Source of the DNA: an uncultured Prevotella sp.
GTDB lineage: Bacteria > Bacteroidota > Bacteroidia > Bacteroidales > Bacteroidaceae
Reading direction: 5' to 3'
Assembly: GCA_946405145.1 (NCBI GenBank)
Contig: CAMJGE010000020.1
Span: 1 to 35,369, forward strand
DNA: 35,369 nucleotides
Made by a program: the position numbers and the translations under genes. The notes beneath the pieces were generated by a model. It was not told where the DNA came from. It did no database searches and saw only the letters and a list, made by a program, of their open reading frames with translations. Positions 1 to 8,075 of this stretch are shown here, piece by piece (the first letter of the stretch is position 1; each line of letters opens with the position of its first letter).

Positions 1-2
1 CA

Positions 3-767
3 TTGCCATTGGTACCAGCACTGAGTACATCGTGCAACGGCTTCTTCTGTTGGGGCCTATACCACATGATCAATACCAACATCTCGAAGTATGGTACTGT
101 GCAGAAGGCGATGGACACCTGGCGCGACTATATGGTGAGCATGGGCTTTGGCTATCGTCTGGGCATCGATCTGCCTGGTGAGAAGCGTGGCTTGATTCCT
201 AATGCCAACTTCTATGATAAAGCCTATAAAGGTTCATGGAACGGCTTGACAGTCATCTCTATCGCTATCGGACAGGGTGAGGTGAACGCCACACCACTGC
301 AGATTGCTAATCTGGGTGCCACAATTGCCAACAGAGGCTATTACTATGTGCCTCATGTGGTGAGGAAAGTGCAGGGCGAGCCCCTGGATACTGCGTTTAC
401 ACGTCGTCATTACTCCAAGGCTTCGCGCGAGGCCTACGATTATGTGGTGAAGGGTATGCGCTCCTCAGTGTTGGGTGGTACGTGCCATGAGCTTAATAAA
501 TACGACTTTATGGCCTGTGGTAAGACAGGTACAGCCCAGAACCGAGGTCATGACCACTCTGTGTTTATGGGCTTCGCACCGATGGATAATCCCAAGATCG
601 CCGTAGCGGTATATGTAGAGAATGGTGGCTGGGGTGCTACCTATGGTGTGCCTATCGGTGGTCTGATTATGGAACAATACCTCAAGGGAAAACTCTCAGA
701 AGCCTCTGAGGCCAAAGCCAAGAATATACAAGAAAGACGAATTGCGTATGGTGCAGCAGACAGGTAA
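3..767 (+). CDS. mrdA: Penicillin-binding protein 2, C-terminal part (cut by window start)
   Basis: This is the C-terminal half of the PBP2 transpeptidase, which cross-links peptidoglycan during cell elongation in the periplasm. The frame is open from the first bases, so the true start lies upstream. Two of the three penicillin-binding motifs are visible: SCN (SxN class) about 10 residues in, and KTGTAQ near residue 174, around base 520. The STxK serine must lie outside the window. The text between them (IAIGQGEVNATPLQ) is typical of the family. The 3' end overlaps rodA by 20 bp, the usual mrdA-rodA pairing of transpeptidase and its SEDS glycosyltransferase partner. The identification is secure; only the 5' end is missing. 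Confidence 0.95.
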   Translation: MPLVPALSTSCNGFFCWGLYHMINTNISKYGTVQKAMDTWRDYMVSMGFGYRLGIDLPGEKRGLIPNANFYDKAYKGSWNGLTVISIAIGQGEVNATPLQIANLGATIANRGYYYVPHVVRKVQGEPLDTAFTRRHYSKASREAYDYVVKGMRSSVLGGTCHELNKYDFMACGKTGTAQNRGHDHSVFMGFAPMDNPKIAVAVYVENGGWGATYGVPIGGLIMEQYLKGKLSEASEAKAKNIQERRIAYGAADR

Positions 768-2217
768 GGAGAAAGGTGTATTACGCTCGATTGACTGGTG
801 GACGATTATCATCTACCTGGCCCTCCTCTCTTTTGGGTGGGTGAGTGTCTGTGGTGCCAGCTATTCCTATGGCGATACCGACATCTTCAGTCTGAGCACA
901 CGTTCTGGTATGCAGATCGTGTGGATTGGCACATCCATCGTCCTTGGATTCATTCTGCTGATGCTCGACGATCGCTACTATGATATGTTTGCCTTTATCA
1001 TCTTTGGTGTGATGCTGCTGATGCTGTTTGGCACCATCTTCAATCCCCATACCATCAAAGGCTCCCGATCGTGGCTGGTCTTAGGTCCCTTGCGCCTGCA
1101 ACCGGCTGAGTTTGCGAAGTTTGCTACGGCTCTGGCGCTGGCAAAGATGATGAGTATCTATGGCTACGACATCCAGAAATGGAAGCATTTCGCAGCTGCT
1201 CTGGCAATTATTTTCGTGCCGATGCTCTTTATCGTTCTGCAGCATGAGACGGGTTCTGCACTGGTCTATCTGGCCTTCTTCCTGATGTTCTATCGTGAGG
1301 GCATGCCTGGAAGTATCCTGTTTACGGGTGTGGCTATGGTGATCTACTTCGTGGTGGGCATCCGCTATGCCGATACGATGATAGCCTATACGCCCACGTC
1401 GGTGGGTAAGTTCTCTGTGCTGCTGATGATTCAGCTGTTCACTGCTGGGTTGGTGCGCGTGTATTGTGACGATCACAAGGACTTCCTCAGGATCCTGCTT
1501 ACCAGTCTGGGCGTAGCTGCGGCACTCATGTTCTTCACACTGTTTATTATTCCGTTCGATGTGTTCTACATGGAGCTCTTTGTATGTATAATGATGATAG
1601 GCTATCTCGTGTGGCGCTCTTTGGCTACACGTATTCGTAATTATCTGTGGATTGCGGTGTTTGCATTTGGCTCTATTGTCTTCTTCAATCTGGCCGACTA
1701 TGTGCTGAACAATGTGATGGAGCCCCACCAGCGTGTGCGCATCAATGTGCTGCTGGGATTGGAGGAAGACTTGAAGGGTGCCGGCTATAATGTGCATCAG
1801 AGTGAGATTGCCATTGGTTCTGGTGGCTTGGAGGGTAAGGGCTTCCTGAATGGTACCCAGACCAAACTGAAGTTTGTACCTGAGCAGGATACCGATTTCA
1901 TCTTCTGTACCGTAGGTGAGGAGGAGGGCTTTGTGGGTTCTGCCAGTGTACTGCTGTTGTTCCTGGCACTGATCCTGAGACTGATCCACTTGTCAGAACG
2001 CCAACCCAACCGTTTTGGGCGCGTCTATGGCTATTGCGTCCTCAGTATCTTCCTCTTCCATGTATTTATTAATGTGGGAATGGTGTTAGGACTGACACCA
2101 GTGATCGGCATCCCGCTGCCATTCTTTAGTTATGGTGGTTCGTCGTTATGGGGATTCACCTTCCTGCTGTTCATCTTCCTGCGCATTGATGCCAGCAGGA
2201 ATATGATACGTGCCTAA
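748..2217 (+). CDS. rodA: RodA, SEDS-family peptidoglycan glycosyltransferase
   Basis: RodA polymerises lipid II into glycan strands with PBP2 in the elongasome. The protein is about 489 residues with many hydrophobic segments, longer than the roughly 370 residues of proteobacterial RodA; I believe the extra membrane segments in the middle are usual for Bacteroidota. Family motifs are clear: HQRVRI, AIGSGGLEGKG followed by GTQT, the conserved TDFIFCTVGEEEG loop, and a C-terminal PLPFFSYGGSS. I chose the ATG at 748; a TTG at 742 would add two residues. It overlaps the PBP2 gene by 20 bp, implying translational coupling. Its stop is 4 bp from the converging gldH stop, with no visible terminator between. 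Confidence 0.95.
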   Translation: MVQQTGKEKGVLRSIDWWTIIIYLALLSFGWVSVCGASYSYGDTDIFSLSTRSGMQIVWIGTSIVLGFILLMLDDRYYDMFAFIIFGVMLLMLFGTIFNPHTIKGSRSWLVLGPLRLQPAEFAKFATALALAKMMSIYGYDIQKWKHFAAALAIIFVPMLFIVLQHETGSALVYLAFFLMFYREGMPGSILFTGVAMVIYFVVGIRYADTMIAYTPTSVGKFSVLLMIQLFTAGLVRVYCDDHKDFLRILLTSLGVAAALMFFTLFIIPFDVFYMELFVCIMMIGYLVWRSLATRIRNYLWIAVFAFGSIVFFNLADYVLNNVMEPHQRVRINVLLGLEEDLKGAGYNVHQSEIAIGSGGLEGKGFLNGTQTKLKFVPEQDTDFIFCTVGEEEGFVGSASVLLLFLALILRLIHLSERQPNRFGRVYGYCVLSIFLFHVFINVGMVLGLTPVIGIPLPFFSYGGSSLWGFTFLLFIFLRIDASRNMIRA

Positions 2218-2221
2218 TACG

Positions 2222-2689
2222 TTATTTCCGTTTCAGGATAATGCCGATGTCGGAAATGCCTGTCATGATCTCGCGCCGCATGTTGTGAGTGATGCAGATG
2301 CTAACAGAGTCGCCTTTGTTCAGTTGGATATCTGTGAGGTATATCTCGTTCTGGAAGTGGCTGATGCCACTGCCGCGCTCTTTTCCTGAGGCATCATAAA
2401 GCACACAGTTCTTGGTGGTCTGATAATGGGTGCCCTGGGGCATCACGTCCTGTGCTATATTCAGGGCGATCGACTGGAAGGGGAAACTGATATCAGTGCG
2501 GATGCCGATGATCTCTTCATAAGTGCCTGCTTTCTTCACTGGAGGCACCTCATAGAAAAGCGTATCATTCTTCTCCCATCCTTCCAGTGTCACATGCTCA
2601 TAGTGACTATAGATCTTATGGCGGTCGCAACTCATGCACATAGCTGCTGCCGCCAGCATCAAGATCGTCTTAAACTGCCTATTCCGCAT
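2222..2689 (-). CDS. gldH: GldH-type lipoprotein
   Basis: A 155-residue lipoprotein matching GldH, a component of the Bacteroidota gliding/type IX-associated set that is also kept in non-gliding gut species, where its role is unclear. I chose the ATG at 2689, because it gives a clean signal peptide: a basic start (MRNRQF), a hydrophobic core and Cys21 followed by Asp. The residue three before the cysteine is Cys rather than Leu, so the lipobox is relaxed. The longer frame to 2866 only reads the Lys-rich tail of the upstream gene in another frame. The start overlaps the end of ricT by 11 bp. The order metF-holB-ricT-gldH suggests one transcript. The family call rests on size, leader and this neighbourhood. 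Confidence 0.8.
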   Translation of the reverse strand: MRNRQFKTILMLAAAAMCMSCDRHKIYSHYEHVTLEGWEKNDTLFYEVPPVKKAGTYEEIIGIRTDISFPFQSIALNIAQDVMPQGTHYQTTKNCVLYDASGKERGSGISHFQNEIYLTDIQLNKGDSVSICITHNMRREIMTGISDIGIILKRK

Positions 2690-3836
2690 CTTTCTTCTCT
2701 TTGCCTTCTTTCTTCTGATTGTTAGGGCGGTTGTTATTATTCTTCTTTTTCTTTTTCTTCTTGGCTTTGTCGAATCGGCTGATGTCGCCTGCTGCCAGAT
2801 CCACATGCGGCTTAGCCTCCGATTTCTGGGCTCCGTCTTCCTGCAGAGAGACAGGCTTCTCACCACGGCGGTTCATCTCGATCACCTCCTTGGCACGCTC
2901 GGCAGTGATCGTCTCCAGATTGGCGGCGATGTTCTTGTCGGTAGAGTAGGTCACGATACCTGCCAGGATATCAGCCTTAAACAGATGATAGTCGGCATCC
3001 TGCGTCTGAAGGATGATCTCTCTGCCGGGCAGGCGCTTGCTTGCTTCCATATAGTCGTCCACCTCGTAGTTCAGACAGCACTTCAACTTGGCGCACATAC
3101 CAGCCAGCTTCTGAGGGTTCAGTGAGATGTCCTGGAAACGGGCGGCATTGGTGCTCACGCTCGAGAAGTTCTTCATCCAGGTGGCGCAGCAAAGCTCACG
3201 TCCGCAAGGACCAGTACCTCCGATACGTCCAGCCTCCTGACGTGCCCCGATCTGCTTCATCTCGATGCGCACATGGAAGGCAGCTGCCAGGTCTTTGATG
3301 AGCTGGCGGAAATCCACGCGCTCGTCAGCGATATAGTAGAAGATGGCCTTGTTGCCATCACCCTGATACTCCACATCGCCAATCTTCATGTCGAGTCCGA
3401 GTCCCTTGGCTATCTGGCGACTCTCAATCATCGTGGAATGTTCCCTGGCCTTTGCCTCACGGAACTTATCCATATCCGCAGGACGTGCGATGCGATAGAT
3501 GCGCTTGATGTCGTCGGCTGATTTCAAGTTAGCCTTCTTGATCTGGAGCTTCACCAGTCGCCCAGTGAGTGTCACCACGCCGATGTCATGACCAGGACTG
3601 GACTCTACAGCCACAATGTCGCCTTTCTTCAAGTCCAGGTTGTTCACATTATGGTAATATCCCTTGCGGGTATGTTTGAACTGCACTTCCACCAGGTCGG
3701 TTGTTTCCAGATTGCCAGGCACGTCAGCCAGCCAGTCGTAGGTATTCAACTGGCGATCCTGTCTGCCTACAGCCTGGTGGCATAAGCCGCGGTCACATCC
3801 CACCTTAATGGGCAATTCCTTAGTTTTCTCTTCCAT
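2679..3836 (-). CDS. ricT: RicT/YaaT-like PSP1-domain protein
   Basis: This 385-residue protein belongs to the PSP1/RicT (YaaT) family. In Bacillus the homologue is part of a Y-complex that binds iron-sulfur clusters and affects RNA processing and development; the role in Bacteroidota is not established. The diagnostic part is CGRELCC followed about 35 residues later by CAKLKCCLNYE, a cysteine set that fits cluster ligands. The C-terminus is a long Lys/Asn-rich tail (KKKKKKKNNNNRP), probably disordered and nucleic-acid binding. The ATG at 3836 is preferred over an upstream ATG at 3863, which would lie inside holB. It sits 4 bp after holB and overlaps gldH by 11 bp. Confidence 0.85.
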   Translation of the reverse strand: MEEKTKELPIKVGCDRGLCHQAVGRQDRQLNTYDWLADVPGNLETTDLVEVQFKHTRKGYYHNVNNLDLKKGDIVAVESSPGHDIGVVTLTGRLVKLQIKKANLKSADDIKRIYRIARPADMDKFREAKAREHSTMIESRQIAKGLGLDMKIGDVEYQGDGNKAIFYYIADERVDFRQLIKDLAAAFHVRIEMKQIGARQEAGRIGGTGPCGRELCCATWMKNFSSVSTNAARFQDISLNPQKLAGMCAKLKCCLNYEVDDYMEASKRLPGREIILQTQDADYHLFKADILAGIVTYSTDKNIAANLETITAERAKEVIEMNRRGEKPVSLQEDGAQKSEAKPHVDLAAGDISRFDKAKKKKKKKNNNNRPNNQKKEGKEKKDAE

Positions 3837-3840
3837 ATAA

Positions 3841-4953
3841 TTATTTTTGCAATAATAATACAATCATTTGTAGGGCGAAGTCGAAGAACACGATCTTCGC
3901 GTTGGCATTCTGTCCGATGTCGCGGATACAGAGGTTAGTCAGGTCGTTCATCTGCAGGATGTTCTTCTCGTTGACGAAACGGGCGAAGTTCCTGGCAAAC
4001 TCTTCCTCCTTCTGTGTCATATATACCAGTTCTTCCTGCTGGAAGTTGAACATGAAGTTCTCCCTCGTCATGCGCAGAAAGTAGGTCAGCCAGCGTTTCT
4101 GCTTCTCACGTCCCATGCCGGCCATCTGCTCACTCCATTTACGCAGATCCTTGATCTTGCGCTGATAAGCCAGTCGCATCAGCATGATATACATGTCGAG
4201 GAAAAGCTCGTTCTCCGAGCCCACCTGCAACTCCTCCAGTGCCTTCAGCCAGCTGCCGTTGGCGAGTCGGCTGACGCGTCGCGCCATCTCCTCGTCGATG
4301 CCTCTCTGGCTGACAAGGGCCTTCTGGATCTCCGCCTCAGCAATGCGCTTCACATCGATGCGCTGCACACGGCTGCGGATGGTCTCCAACAGCTTGTCAG
4401 GCTCCTCGCATACCATGATGAACACTGTTTGCATCGGAGGCTCCTCGATGAGCTTCAACAGCTTGTTGGCACATTCTATATTCATGCGCTCGGGCAACCA
4501 GATGATACTCACCTTATAGCCACCCTGACTTGACTTCAGACTCAGTTTCCTTACCAGGTCGTCGCTCTCGCCGGCAGTGATGATAGCCTGCTGGTTCTCA
4601 CCACCCATCGCCTCCATCCAGGCCTCCATCGTGAAGTAGGGCCCTTGCATGATCAGTTCATGCCACTGCTTGGCAAAGTCGTCACTCACGGGCTTGTGGT
4701 CTGCACTCATCGAGGGCAGCTTGATGGTGGGGTAGGTGAAGTGCAGGTCGGGGTGCTCCAGTTTCTCGAGCATCGCCTTCGAAGAGGCAGTCCCATTGTC
4801 GAGCAGATACGAGGCAAAGGCAGTGGCAAGGGCAAACTTCCCGCAACCAGTTGGTCCGCAGAGCATGATGGCATGTGGCAGATGCTGTTCCTCCACCATC
4901 TTCACCAGTCGCTGCTGGGCTTCCTGCTGTCCGATCACCTCACTGAATGTCAT
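3841..4953 (-). CDS. holB: DNA polymerase III delta-prime subunit
   Basis: Delta-prime is the non-ATPase clamp-loader subunit that helps place the sliding clamp on DNA. The 370-residue protein opens with MTFSEVIGQQ and has a Walker A-like GPTGCGKF (residues 33-40), then EKLEHPDLHF and the clamp-loader segment ending IRSRVQRID. The zinc-binding Cys cluster that normally follows the P-loop is absent: residues 51-64 are short and contain no cysteine. The arginine-finger region reads SRV rather than SRC. I chose the ATG at 4953; a GTG at 4956 directly follows the metF stop. It lies 3 bp after metF and 4 bp before ricT, so it is co-transcribed. Confidence 0.92.
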   Translation of the reverse strand: MTFSEVIGQQEAQQRLVKMVEEQHLPHAIMLCGPTGCGKFALATAFASYLLDNGTASSKAMLEKLEHPDLHFTYPTIKLPSMSADHKPVSDDFAKQWHELIMQGPYFTMEAWMEAMGGENQQAIITAGESDDLVRKLSLKSSQGGYKVSIIWLPERMNIECANKLLKLIEEPPMQTVFIMVCEEPDKLLETIRSRVQRIDVKRIAEAEIQKALVSQRGIDEEMARRVSRLANGSWLKALEELQVGSENELFLDMYIMLMRLAYQRKIKDLRKWSEQMAGMGREKQKRWLTYFLRMTRENFMFNFQQEELVYMTQKEEEFARNFARFVNEKNILQMNDLTNLCIRDIGQNANAKIVFFDFALQMIVLLLQK

Positions 4954-4956
4954 CAC

Positions 4957-5913
4957 TTAAAGCAGCTGCTTGGCAACGGCAGCTACAGAATCCACTGCCG
5001 ATACCGTATAGAAATGAATATTCTGCACACCATGCTGATACAGCTCGCGGCATTGCTCCGTGGTCCACTCAATACCCAACTGGCGGGCATCCTCATCCGT
5101 CTTGCACTTCACGATCTCGCGGGCCAGCGGCTCTGGTATGTCGCAGTGGAATGTCTTGGGCACTACTGTCAACTGACTCAGCTTCGCCATCGGCTTGATG
5201 CCTGGGATGATGGGAATGGTGATCCCCATCTGGCGCGCCTTCTCCACAAACTGGAAATATTTCTCGTTGTCAAAGAACAACTGGGTCACGGCATACTGCG
5301 CACCCAGTTCCTGTTTCTCCTTCAGGTATTGCATATCCATCTCCAGATTAGGCGCCTCCTCATGCTTCTCAGGATAGCAGGCCACCCCGTAGTCAAAGGG
5401 CTTGCCCGGGCGCTTGATAGGAGTGCCGTCGGCAAAGAATCCCTCGTTGAAGCGCTTCACCTGCTTCATCAGGTCTGTGGTATGCGCATGTCCCCCGGGG
5501 GTGGGCACAAACCTGCTGTCCTCCCTGGCCTTGTCACCACGCAGCAACAGCACGTCGCTGATACCCAGAAACTGCAGGTCGAGCAGCTCATATTCGATAT
5601 CCTCGATGGTGGCACCACTGCAGATCACGTGGGGCTGCACGGGGATGTTGTATCGCTGCTGGATGGCTGCGGCGATGGCCACAGTGCCAGGGCGGCGACG
5701 GATGCGCTGACGCTCAAACTGCCCGTTCTCCAACTCCTTATACACAAACTCAGAGTGGTGGGTCGTGATGTTGATATAGGCAGGATCAAACGCCCGCAGC
5801 TTGTCGATGTCGGCAAACAATTTGTCAGTGCCCGTACCTTTCAGTGGTGGGAGCACCTCGAAAGAGAATCGTCTTTCGTTTTTATCTTGATGGATAAATT
5901 CCGTTACACTCAT
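4957..5913 (-). CDS. metF: 5,10-Methylenetetrahydrofolate reductase
   Basis: MetF reduces 5,10-methylene-THF to 5-methyl-THF with FAD, supplying the methyl group for methionine synthase in the cytoplasm. The 318-residue protein has the family N-terminus RFSFEVLPP with catalytic Glu19, then the NITTHH segment, LLLRGD and an FFDNEKYFQF segment. Length matches the bacterial family. I chose the ATG at 5913, because translation then starts at MSVTEF and the promoter TAATTTTG lies only 10 bp away, giving an almost leaderless mRNA. It is the first gene of metF-holB-ricT-gldH. A stand-alone MetH reactivation domain is encoded at 27716-28519. Confidence 0.95.
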   Translation of the reverse strand: MSVTEFIHQDKNERRFSFEVLPPLKGTGTDKLFADIDKLRAFDPAYINITTHHSEFVYKELENGQFERQRIRRRPGTVAIAAAIQQRYNIPVQPHVICSGATIEDIEYELLDLQFLGISDVLLLRGDKAREDSRFVPTPGGHAHTTDLMKQVKRFNEGFFADGTPIKRPGKPFDYGVACYPEKHEEAPNLEMDMQYLKEKQELGAQYAVTQLFFDNEKYFQFVEKARQMGITIPIIPGIKPMAKLSQLTVVPKTFHCDIPEPLAREIVKCKTDEDARQLGIEWTTEQCRELYQHGVQNIHFYTVSAVDSVAAVAKQLL

Positions 5914-5922
5914 AATTGGCTG

Positions 5923-5954
5923 CAAAATTACGAATAAATAAGCGAAAAACCAAA
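5923..5954 (-). promoter_or_regulatory. metF operon promoter
   Basis: On the minus strand TTTG (5951-5954) and TAATTTTG (5923-5930) are separated by 20 bp, matching the Bacteroidota -33/-7 consensus. The predicted start site is only a few bases before the metF ATG at 5913. Confidence 0.7.
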
Positions 5955-6001
5955 TTTTTACCTTTTTACCTTTTTACTTTTTTACTTTTTCCGTAACTTT
6001 G
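5955..6001 (+). promoter_or_regulatory. BASS transporter promoter with phased TTTTTAC(C/T) array
   Basis: TAACTTTG at 5994-6001 is a -7 element for the gene starting at 6012. There is no TTTG at the -33 position. Instead four 8-bp units of TTTTTACC or TTTTTACT run from 5955 to 5986. The same kind of array occurs upstream of dnaX and the ftsB-like gene. Confidence 0.6.
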
Positions 6002-6011
6002 CACCCCAAAT

Positions 6012-6962
6012 ATGAGTATCAAGCAATTTTTGAAAGATTGGACGCTCCCTGTGGCTATAGCGACAGGTGCCATCGTCTATCTCACCTTCTACTGGGTTCC
6101 GCAGCTCGAAGAAGCTGCCAACTTCTTTGGACCCATCATCGACACCATCTTCCCCCTGATGGTGTTCTGTACGCTCTTCTCCACGTTCTGCCGTGTGGAT
6201 TTCCACCAGATGCGCCCCCATCGCTGGCAGTTTGGTGTGCTGCTGGCTCAGTTGCTGCTGGTGGCACTCAATGTGTGGATCATCTTCTGTGTCGAGGCCA
6301 ACCCCTGGCAGAAGATCCTGTGGGAGAGTGTGCTCACCTGTATCATTGGTCCCGCAGCGACGGCAGCGCCTGTGATTACTGCCAAGATCGGTGGTAATAT
6401 CAACACGATGACGGCCTTTGTCGTGCTCTCCTCCTTTACGTCGGCACTGGTGATTCCCGCTGTCTTCCCCTTGCTCGAACGCGGTGTAGGTCTCAATTTC
6501 TGGAGTGCCTTCCTCATCATCCTCGAGAAGCTCGCTATGGTGCTGGTGCTGCCCTTGGCTTTAGGCTGGTTCATGCAGCATTTTGCCAAGCGCTTGTGCG
6601 AAAAAATCGTCTCCATTCCCGACCTCTCGTTCTACCTCTGGTCAGTACAGCTCTGTGTCGTCTCAGGTATTACCGTGCGCAACATCGTCCATAGCGAGGC
6701 TGGAGCCTCTCTGCTGATGATGATTGCCATCCTCAGTCTGATACTCTGCTTTGTGCTCTTCCTCGTTGGTCGCCGTATTGGTCGTCATCTGGGCGAAGAG
6801 GTCAATTCCGGTCAGGCATCCTTCCAGAAGAATACCGCCCTAAGCATCTGGGTGGCCTATGCCTATCTGAACCCGATGGCCTCTGTCGGCGCAGGCTGCT
6901 ACGTGCTGTGGCAGAACATCATCAACTCCCTCGAGCTCTGGGAGTATAGAAGAAAAAAATGA
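6012..6962 (+). CDS. BASS-family (bile acid:sodium symporter-like) transporter
   Basis: A 316-residue integral membrane protein with about nine or ten hydrophobic segments. It resembles the BASS/SBF family, whose members carry bile acids, pantoate, pyruvate and other organic anions with sodium. The first half has GPAATAAPVITAKIGGN, and the second half has GQASFQKNTALSIWVAYAYL followed by NPMASVGAG, the polar segments that form the crossed helices at the ion sites. The substrate cannot be told from sequence. The gene is alone: it is divergent from metF, has its own promoter with an almost absent leader, and is closed by a bidirectional terminator at 6987-7024. A related permease family is possible but less likely. 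Confidence 0.75.
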   Translation: MSIKQFLKDWTLPVAIATGAIVYLTFYWVPQLEEAANFFGPIIDTIFPLMVFCTLFSTFCRVDFHQMRPHRWQFGVLLAQLLLVALNVWIIFCVEANPWQKILWESVLTCIIGPAATAAPVITAKIGGNINTMTAFVVLSSFTSALVIPAVFPLLERGVGLNFWSAFLIILEKLAMVLVLPLALGWFMQHFAKRLCEKIVSIPDLSFYLWSVQLCVVSGITVRNIVHSEAGASLLMMIAILSLILCFVLFLVGRRIGRHLGEEVNSGQASFQKNTALSIWVAYAYLNPMASVGAGCYVLWQNIINSLELWEYRRKK

Positions 6963-6980
6963 TCGCCAGGCTGATGTCCT

Positions 6981-7026
6981 AAAAAAAACTCCTATCGGGA
7001 ATGATCCTGACAGGAGTTCTTTTTTA
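6981..7026. terminator. Bidirectional intrinsic terminator
   Basis: An inverted repeat (AACTCCT at 6987-6993, AGGAGTT at 7012-7018, extended inward by CGGGA/TCCTG) is preceded by eight A and followed by six T. It can therefore end transcription of the BASS gene on + and of the lipoprotein at 7042 on -. Confidence 0.85.
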
Positions 7027-7041
7027 TAATATGGATTGCTG

Positions 7042-7434
7042 TTATTCCAGCTCCTTTGTCATATAAGTATAGATAGCTGATTCTCCTCTCCAAACTTTAT
7101 ATACAATTGCACTCTCAAAAGCCCTGTTAGCAAGACCTGCCTCAGCTGCCTTACATGCAGCAACAATATTGGCTTGGTCACCAGAATAGAGGAAAGTAGA
7201 GCTACCAAGACCAGTGAACTTAACACCATCCACTTTGCCAACAGCATCCTTGAAAGTGTTCTCGATTAATGACATCTCTGAAAGAACTTCAAGGCTTGAT
7301 GATGACATCTTATCAATTCCCATACTGTAAGAAACGGTGGTGTCATTGTCATCACTCTTACAAGATGATAATGATGTTACTGTCAGACCGCAAATCAGGA
7401 TGGCGGCAAACACCCATAAAATACTCTTTTTCAT
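7042..7434 (-). CDS. Small lipoprotein, unknown function
   Basis: A 130-residue protein that I cannot assign to a family. The N-terminus is a lipoprotein signal: MKK, a hydrophobic stretch with AAILICG, then SLSSC with Cys25 as the lipid-attachment site, followed by acidic KSDDND. The mature part of about 105 residues is soluble and reads like a small alpha/beta domain, with IVAACKAAEAG in the middle. The leader closely resembles those of the lipoproteins at 12148 and 13068. A promoter (TATATTTG at 7516-7523) gives a leader of about 75 nt. It ends in the bidirectional terminator. The mature protein is probably periplasmic or on the surface. Confidence 0.75.
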   Translation of the reverse strand: MKKSILWVFAAILICGLTVTSLSSCKSDDNDTTVSYSMGIDKMSSSSLEVLSEMSLIENTFKDAVGKVDGVKFTGLGSSTFLYSGDQANIVAACKAAEAGLANRAFESAIVYKVWRGESAIYTYMTKELE

Positions 7435-7515
7435 TGCTAATAAAATTTAAAAATTGATAATATAATTAAGTGTATTTGTTTAGAATCACTTTATTTCTGC
7501 TCTGTTTGTTGGTTG

Positions 7516-7523
7516 CAAATATA
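7516..7523 (-). promoter_or_regulatory. -7 element for the 7042-7434 lipoprotein
   Basis: TATATTTG on the minus strand, 82 bp from the ATG. No good -33 TTTG is visible at 19-21 bp. The rest of 7435-7643 is AT-rich and holds no supported gene. Confidence 0.5.
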
Positions 7524-7643
7524 CGATGTTTCATTGAAAATCATCACGTTTAATAAAAAAATTGTTTAATTTTAACATATATTAAGTATTTAGAGCGATA
7601 CTGAATAGGCCTTACTTGATTTTTTGTGTAATTTTGCAGTATT

Positions 7644-8075
7644 TTAGAGCTTTGTTTCGCCTGGGGTCCACTTCTGTTTGAGGATATTCTCGGTGAAAGT
7701 GATTGCTCTCAGCACATAGAAGTTGGCGCCAGTGCCCAGATGCAGATAGCAAAAACTCGACTCGAAGGGATTTCCCAGGAACAGGTTCGTGCCCCAAGCA
7801 GCTTTCACGCTCTCATAATTGCAGAAAGGCACCACCTCGTCGCGTGTAGAGTGGAAGAAGTGGTAGGCGTGTGGATAAGTGCCACTGGGCTTCCAACTGC
7901 CGTAAGTCAGGCTGTTCTTCTCGAGAGCCTGCTCCAGTGCTGTAATTTTCATGGGCGCAGAGGTGCCTGACCCCATTGCGCTCATGTCGTGGAGGAACCA
8001 GCCGACGGTGTTTGTATCAGCGTGGTCGAGGATGGCGATACGGTAAGTTACTTTACACGGACTTCGAATCTCTTA
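7644..8075 (-). pseudogene. C-terminal remnant of a secreted alpha/beta hydrolase (lipase/esterase-like)
   Basis: The frame is open from 8075 to a stop at 7644 but has no plausible start, signal peptide or nucleophile elbow. The recognisable part begins around 8045 with YRIAILDHADTNT and continues through GWFLHDMSAMG, FFHSTRDEVVPF (a likely acid-residue loop) and HLGTGANFY (a likely catalytic His). That is the last third of a secreted esterase/lipase-like hydrolase. An internal ATG at 7985 would give 113 residues that cannot make a full enzyme. The 5' end overlaps the peptide gene 8048-8185 by 28 bp in another frame, so the break lies where that gene ends. The family call is tentative; the truncation is clear. 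Confidence 0.6.

Noticed and set aside
1081..1989. Leftward 302-codon frame opposite rodA
   Set aside because: His/Gln-rich shadow of a membrane protein gene with no own start signals.
2690..2866. N-terminal extension of gldH
   Set aside because: It reads the Lys-rich 3' end of ricT in another frame, and the clean lipoprotein signal starts at 2689.
4645..5937. Rightward 430-codon frame opposite holB and metF
   Set aside because: It spans two well-supported genes on the other strand and shows no domain; composition is that of a shadow frame.
7629..7636. Plus-strand TAATTTTG facing into the hydrolase remnant
   Set aside because: No gene follows on the plus strand and the only TTG upstream is 10 bp away; probably chance in AT-rich DNA.
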